A stretch of DNA of 64,000 bases, taken from positions 1 to 64,000 of the forward strand of contig CANLVH010000005.1 in NCBI GenBank assembly GCA_947494545.1, in the 5' to 3' direction. The notes under the pieces are model-generated. The model ran no database searches. It saw only the letters and a list, made by a program, of their open reading frames with translations, and was not told the DNA's origin. Positions 60,366 through 64,000 of the stretch are shown here, piece by piece. Numbering within the stretch: position 1 is the stretch's first letter; the number at the start of each line of letters is the position of its first letter. This stretch comes from an uncultured Mesonia sp. (lineage in GTDB: Bacteria > Bacteroidota > Bacteroidia > Flavobacteriales > Flavobacteriaceae). Made by a program: the position numbers and the translations under genes.

Positions 60366-60453
60366 AGCACAAAAATACTATATAATTTTGTTCCGTAAAG
60401 TTTTTAACAAACTAGCTTTATTAAGTAATGCATTTATAATTGTACCTTGCACT

Positions 60454-61449
60454 ATGCCACAACCGCAATTATTTTTTATTTTAGGAAGAGAACGCTCCGG
60501 CACTACTTTACTTTGCAACTTGCTAAACAACCATCCGGAAGTTTTTATTCCGCCAGAGTCTGCATTTATAAGTTTTTTAGCAGATAAATATGCAGACCAA
60601 AAAAATATTTCTGCTAAAGCGTTTGTAAACGATCTTTATAAAGAACCGTATTTTGCATTGTGGCAAGTAGACAAAAAAGAGCTGCTAAATAAGTTAGAAA
60701 ATACCTCGAGAGCAGATTTTACTTCGTTTTGCAAAATTGTATTGCAAGCCAAAACCAACAAAAATCCTGCTTGCAATGGCGACAAAAATCCAACGCATAG
60801 TGTTTTTGCCTGGCAACTGCAAAAAATCTTTCCCGAAGCAAAATTTATATGGCTAATAAGAGATTATCGGGCGCAAGTAAACTCTATGCTCAAAGTGAAT
60901 TTTGAGCAAAAAAACTGCACTTCTCTAAGCATACGTTGGAAAAGTTACAACCAAGAAATTTATAAGATTTACAAAAATAATCCTGAAAACGTCTGTTTAA
61001 TTAGATATGAAGATTTGGTTACCGAACCTTCCAAAAAACTAAAAGAAATAAGCGCTTTTTTAGGTATTGAATTTTTAGACGATTTAACCATAAACCATAA
61101 CCGCCAACAACAATTTATACCAGAACACCATAAAAGTTTGCAGAAAAGACTAAACACGAGCGCTATTAGCTCTTGGAAAGAAGATTTAAGCAAAGAAGAA
61201 ATAGCAATTTGTGAACGATATGCAGGCAAATTCGGAAAGAAATTTGGTTACCAAAAATCACTCCAAAAAATAAAAGCGCCAACAGATTTTAAAGGTTTGG
61301 TTTTAGGGTTAGCTTATGTACCTTTTATTAAAGTATTTCAAAAAATTCCGTTGCGGTTTCGGGTAAAAATTATACGGAAGTTTATTATGCCTAATTTTAA
61401 GTTTTGGCAAGAGAGCAAAAAAAGCATTCAAGAGAAAACTTCTTACTAA
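60454..61449 (+). CDS. Sulfotransferase-family protein
   Basis: A 331-residue sulfotransferase with the PAPS 5'-phosphosulfate loop ILGRERSGTTLLCNLLNNHPE at the N-terminus, the 3'-phosphate region FIWLIRDYRAQVNSML, and LIRYEDLVTEPSKKLKEIS. It should transfer sulfate to a carbohydrate or other hydroxyl. I start at the ATG just before the P-loop; the frame is open further upstream but would overlap the promoter region of the divergent gene. Its stop overlaps the convergent TPR gene stop. Confidence 0.85.
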   Translation: MPQPQLFFILGRERSGTTLLCNLLNNHPEVFIPPESAFISFLADKYADQKNISAKAFVNDLYKEPYFALWQVDKKELLNKLENTSRADFTSFCKIVLQAKTNKNPACNGDKNPTHSVFAWQLQKIFPEAKFIWLIRDYRAQVNSMLKVNFEQKNCTSLSIRWKSYNQEIYKIYKNNPENVCLIRYEDLVTEPSKKLKEISAFLGIEFLDDLTINHNRQQQFIPEHHKSLQKRLNTSAISSWKEDLSKEEIAICERYAGKFGKKFGYQKSLQKIKAPTDFKGLVLGLAYVPFIKVFQKIPLRFRVKIIRKFIMPNFKFWQESKKSIQEKTSY

Positions 61450-63392
61450 TCTGGTAAATTATTGTTTAAAATTCGCACTTCCAATTGGTCCACAAAAGTT
61501 TGCAACCTATTGTTTTCCGGCATTATTTCTAGTGCTTTTTTGTAATTTTTTAAAGCTTTATCGTATTCTTTTGTCCGATAATACAACTTTCCTACATTTA
61601 TGTAAAAACCGGGTTTGGTATTTTTAAATTCTGCCTTTAATTCTTGTAAGCCGTTTTCTATTTGGTCTTTTTGAATTTCACGATTATACATTTCGTACAA
61701 ATAATTATAGGCGGTTTCTTTTTTAGGATTTTCTCGAATTACTTTCATAAGATAATCTACCGCTTTGTCGTACTGTCCAATATTATAGTAGGTTATAGCA
61801 ATATTGAAACGACCGGTGGCACCGCCATATTTTTCTACTTTTAGCAACAACGGTAAGGCTTCTTCATATTTCTGCTGATATTTAATATATAAAGAGGCTA
61901 AGTTATTGTTGGCAGCACCGTAGTCCGGGTAAACTCTTAACGCATTTTTGTAAGCAGTAATCGTTTCTTTTAATAATTGTTTCTGCTTGTATTTATTGGT
62001 TTCTAAAGCAATTAGTGGGTACAATCTTCCTGCGAGCATTACATTTGCTTTCGCGGAATTTTGTAAATGCGCAAGATCGGTTCTATACAACACCAAATAA
62101 TTCTCCCAATCTTTATTTCGGTCTATTATCTTTACGGAATAAACTAAGCCTACTCCAATTACCACCAAGACCAAAGTTTTAGGTAACCAAGTTTTTTGCT
62201 TGGGATATTCTTTATTTTCTACTTTAAATAAACGTAACAAAACAATAGCAATAACCAGCGCAAACCCCACCGAAAAAAGATAGGTAAAACGGTCGGCAAT
62301 AACCCCAACGGCAGGATAAAAAACATTAATAACACCAAGCATTGGGCCGAGCCATAAAGCAATTCCTAAGCCTAAACCATCTCTTTGCAACCATTTTTTA
62401 AATCCGTAAAGTCCTAATGGAATAAAAATTAACAGTCCTAACCATACTTCATAAAAACTCCAGTCTATTAGCGGAATTTTAGAAAAGCCATAATAAAAAG
62501 AAAATTCTGCTGGATAAAGCAACAACTTTAAATAATAAAACGCCGAATAAAACCCGGTTGCCAGTCGTGCAGACCAGCTGCTGTCAATAAATAAAGGGTT
62601 TTCAAAATATTTTAAATCGCGAAAGCTCGTTTCTATTAAAAAATTATTTTTTATTAGCCAAAACGCAATGAATAATGCCAGGGTTATTCCGCTAAGTAAA
62701 AACAACTTTTTTCTATTTGTGCTCACAAAATAAACTACTACCGGCACCAAACCCAGCAAAGCTAAAGCAGATTCTTTAGAGAAGATTGCGCCAATACTAC
62801 ATAGTAACATTGCGAGAATGTAAAGCCAGTTAGACTGTTTTACATATTTTACTGCCATAGTTAAAGCTCCCAAAATAAAGAACAGTAACAAAAGCTCATC
62901 CCGACTTTTAATATTGTTTACGGGCTCTGTATGAATAGGTAATAGCAAAAAAATAATACTTGCCAGAGCCGGCAAAAGAATGTTTTTTTCGGGAAAAACT
63001 TGGCTTAAAAAATAAAACAATAAAATCCCCGTAAGGGCATATATTAATAGGTTTATAAAATGGCTTATATTGGCTTGGGTAAGTTTATCGTTGTTTTGTT
63101 TTTCTTCTAGACTTTGCTTTTCGGGTAAACCGCTAAAAAACTCTTTTTCTATGGCAAAGCTTGTTTGTACCAAAGGCCGATAACCATAAGACTGGTTTTG
63201 GTCTATGCTGTAATGCGATGTGAAAATTTCTGGGATGCCGGCTACTCCTTTTGCAACTTTTTCTACATTTTCTACCACGATATTATCATCTATCGCGTAC
63301 TCATTATTAATGGCGTTCCAGTAAATGAGAAACGGCAAAATGAATACTATCAAATAGATAAATTTCTTATCGGGCTGGTAGAGTTGTTTCAT
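61446..63392 (-). CDS. Polytopic membrane protein with C-terminal TPRs (TMTC/GT-C-like)
   Basis: A 648-residue protein. About ten membrane segments cover residues 10-440, beginning with IYLIVFILPFLIYWNAINNEYAIDDNIVV, which carries the acidic first-loop DD typical of GT-C glycosyltransferases and TMTC/DUF1736 proteins. Three or more tetratricopeptide repeats occupy about 480-640 (AANNLASLYIKYQQKYEEALPLL, FYINVGKLYYRTKEYDKALKNYKKALEI). It may transfer sugars to extracytoplasmic proteins; activity is inferred. It overlaps the downstream lipoprotein-like gene by 4 bases. Confidence 0.75.
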   Translation of the reverse strand: MKQLYQPDKKFIYLIVFILPFLIYWNAINNEYAIDDNIVVENVEKVAKGVAGIPEIFTSHYSIDQNQSYGYRPLVQTSFAIEKEFFSGLPEKQSLEEKQNNDKLTQANISHFINLLIYALTGILLFYFLSQVFPEKNILLPALASIIFLLLPIHTEPVNNIKSRDELLLLFFILGALTMAVKYVKQSNWLYILAMLLCSIGAIFSKESALALLGLVPVVVYFVSTNRKKLFLLSGITLALFIAFWLIKNNFLIETSFRDLKYFENPLFIDSSWSARLATGFYSAFYYLKLLLYPAEFSFYYGFSKIPLIDWSFYEVWLGLLIFIPLGLYGFKKWLQRDGLGLGIALWLGPMLGVINVFYPAVGVIADRFTYLFSVGFALVIAIVLLRLFKVENKEYPKQKTWLPKTLVLVVIGVGLVYSVKIIDRNKDWENYLVLYRTDLAHLQNSAKANVMLAGRLYPLIALETNKYKQKQLLKETITAYKNALRVYPDYGAANNNLASLYIKYQQKYEEALPLLLKVEKYGGATGRFNIAITYYNIGQYDKAVDYLMKVIRENPKKETAYNYLYEMYNREIQKDQIENGLQELKAEFKNTKPGFYINVGKLYYRTKEYDKALKNYKKALEIMPENNRLQTFVDQLEVRILNNNLPD

Positions 63393-63700
63393 TTTTTGTT
63401 GCCTTGATAATTGGTAACTTTATCTCTAAACTCCGGCTTTATTTTTTCGAGATTATTTTTTGCCCATTCTGCACAACGATTAAAGTATTCTTCATAGGTT
63501 TCATTTTCGTAGTGCTTTGGGAAATCGTCGGGAATTTGATCTACGGCTAAGTAATTTCTTATCTTATCTTCTTGCGCAAAATAAGGCCAATCTTTAGAAA
63601 CTCCTTCTTCGGTTTGTGTTATAGATTGCTTGGTATCTTTTTTACAAGCAGTAAAAGTCAGCGTAAGCATTAAAAAACTGAATAGTATAGTGTTTTTCAT
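63389..63700 (-). CDS. Small lipoprotein, function unknown
   Basis: A 103-residue protein with a lipoprotein signal (LMLTLTFTAC, lipobox Cys19) and a short charged and aromatic body (DWPYFAQEDKIRNYLAVDQIPDDFPKHYENETYEEYFNRC). It is the gene before the TPR membrane protein and is translationally coupled to it (ATGA overlap). No family is recognised. Confidence 0.65.
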   Translation of the reverse strand: MKNTILFSFLMLTLTFTACKKDTKQSITQTEEGVSKDWPYFAQEDKIRNYLAVDQIPDDFPKHYENETYEEYFNRCAEWAKNNLEKIKPEFRDKVTNYQGNKK

Positions 63701-63758
63701 TTAAGAGAAGTTTTAAAAATTTATTTATTTGCTATCTAAAGTTTATAGGATGATTTAA

Positions 63759-63977
63759 TTAATCTTTAAGTAAAAAATTTTGGACTTCGGTAAAATAATC
63801 TTCGCCGTAATATTTCATAAATTTACCGTTTGGTTTTACAAGTAAAAAAGCAGCACAATTTTGATTGGATATAAATATTCTATCCTTAAAATATCCTGGG
63901 TCTTTTTTATAGTTTACTCGTTTACTGTATAAGTCTGCGTAATAAGCATCTTCGGTAAATACAAAATAATTTGCCAT
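63759..63977 (-). CDS. Small protein of unknown function
   Basis: A 72-residue protein rich in Tyr, Phe and Lys (ANYFVFTEDAYYADLYSKRVNYKKDPGYF; FISNQNCAAFLLVKPNGKFMKYYG), with no signal peptide. It lies near the right edge in the same direction as the lipoprotein and TPR genes. It may be a true small gene or the end of a longer one changed by a frameshift outside the window. Confidence 0.45.
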   Translation of the reverse strand: MANYFVFTEDAYYADLYSKRVNYKKDPGYFKDRIFISNQNCAAFLLVKPNGKFMKYYGEDYFTEVQNFLLKD

Positions 63978-64000
63978 ATTATAAGTGGTACTTAACCTGC

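Larger units (their letters stand above)
9200..62139. repeat. Dispersed 10-mer CTTTACGGAA / TTCCGTAAAG (22 exact copies)
   Basis: Exact forward copies start at 18751, 20321, 21505, 28525, 42141, 42427, 43049, 43635, 52751, 53688 and 62130. Exact reverse-complement copies start at 9200, 16174, 18358, 23869, 28863, 38619, 42019, 48351, 49359, 50121 and 60391. One-mismatch copies include 18804, 22477, 36595, 49556, 51077, 51978, 52789, 59654 and 62402. Fourteen exact copies are in genes, in every frame, and eight between genes or at a boundary. The role is unknown. Confidence 0.85.

Noticed and set aside
60334..60453. Upstream extension of the sulfotransferase
   Set aside because: It overlaps the divergent gene start and its translation does not resemble the family, which begins at the P-loop.
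1..64000. CRISPR arrays, tRNA, rRNA, insertion sequences, prophage
   Set aside because: No spacer-repeat pattern, cloverleaf, rRNA segment, transposase or phage gene was seen. The tandem repeats found are too short, too few or without spacers.

Overview
The window is a piece of a Bacteroidota chromosome, most likely a marine member of the Flavobacteriaceae. The evidence is the AT-rich sequence, the lack of Shine-Dalgarno sites, the Bacteroidota -7 promoter motif TAnnTTTG upstream of many genes, and lineage-typical families (DUF2795, DUF4199, DUF2911, DUF4920, DUF4230, DUF6702, DUF6268, a BT_0820-type HAD phosphatase, and SecA and DnaJ with Bacteroidota-style tails and zinc fingers). I cannot fix the genus. 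No rRNA, tRNA, CRISPR array, intact insertion sequence or prophage was seen.

Layout. 1.1-5.6 kb (minus): capsule/exopolysaccharide operon with an outer-membrane export lipoprotein, a Wzc-like tyrosine kinase and a nucleotide-sugar dehydrogenase. 5.7-11.7 kb (plus): an ABC-F protein, a methyltransferase, a LolD/MacB-like ATPase and a cobalamin adenosyltransferase, separated by long non-coding stretches made of repeated short words. 11.9-16.2 kb: a DUF2795 protein, secA and a DUF4199 protein. 16.2-19.5 kb (minus): an M23 peptidase and an ECF sigma/anti-sigma-like/surface protein operon. 19.8-28.4 kb: DUF2911, Ohr/OsmC, the MeaB GTPase, a 511-bp tandem repeat block, PAP2, MATE, an HExxH protein and a GH3 protein. 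28.6-40.1 kb: a GNAT, a sigma-54-type regulator with no DNA-binding domain, a NatAB-type ABC exporter, grpE-dnaJ, YceI, mnmD and a haem lipoprotein. 40.3-45.1 kb (plus): ilvE, a kynurenine-formamidase-like cyclase, an ACMSD-like decarboxylase and an O-methyltransferase. 45.5-50.9 kb (minus): a second PAP2, TatA, an M1 aminopeptidase, DUF6702 and two paralogous carboxypeptidase-regulatory-like proteins. 51.0-59.0 kb (plus): pepE, glutaminase, two GNATs, an M15 peptidase, then a compact operon gpmI-thioredoxin-HAD-map-HNH-methyltransferase. 59.0-64 kb: apbE, a sulfotransferase, a TPR membrane protein and small proteins.

Themes. Envelope biogenesis recurs: capsule export, SecA, TatA, two PAP2 phosphatases, M23 and M15 peptidases, and several lipoproteins and beta-barrels. 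The cobalamin adenosyltransferase and MeaB imply a B12-dependent methylmalonyl-CoA mutase elsewhere in the genome.

The most striking unexplained signal is the exact 10-mer CTTTACGGAA (reverse complement TTCCGTAAAG). I count 22 exact copies in 64 kb, on both strands, in all reading frames and enriched between genes, where a rough composition estimate expects about 0.15. It behaves like a DNA-uptake, Chi-like or chromosome-organising word. Other items worth a second look are the word-mosaic intergenic repeats of the first 11 kb, the hairpin-rich 511-bp tandem repeat, and an HNH/NUMOD-like gene embedded in the map operon.
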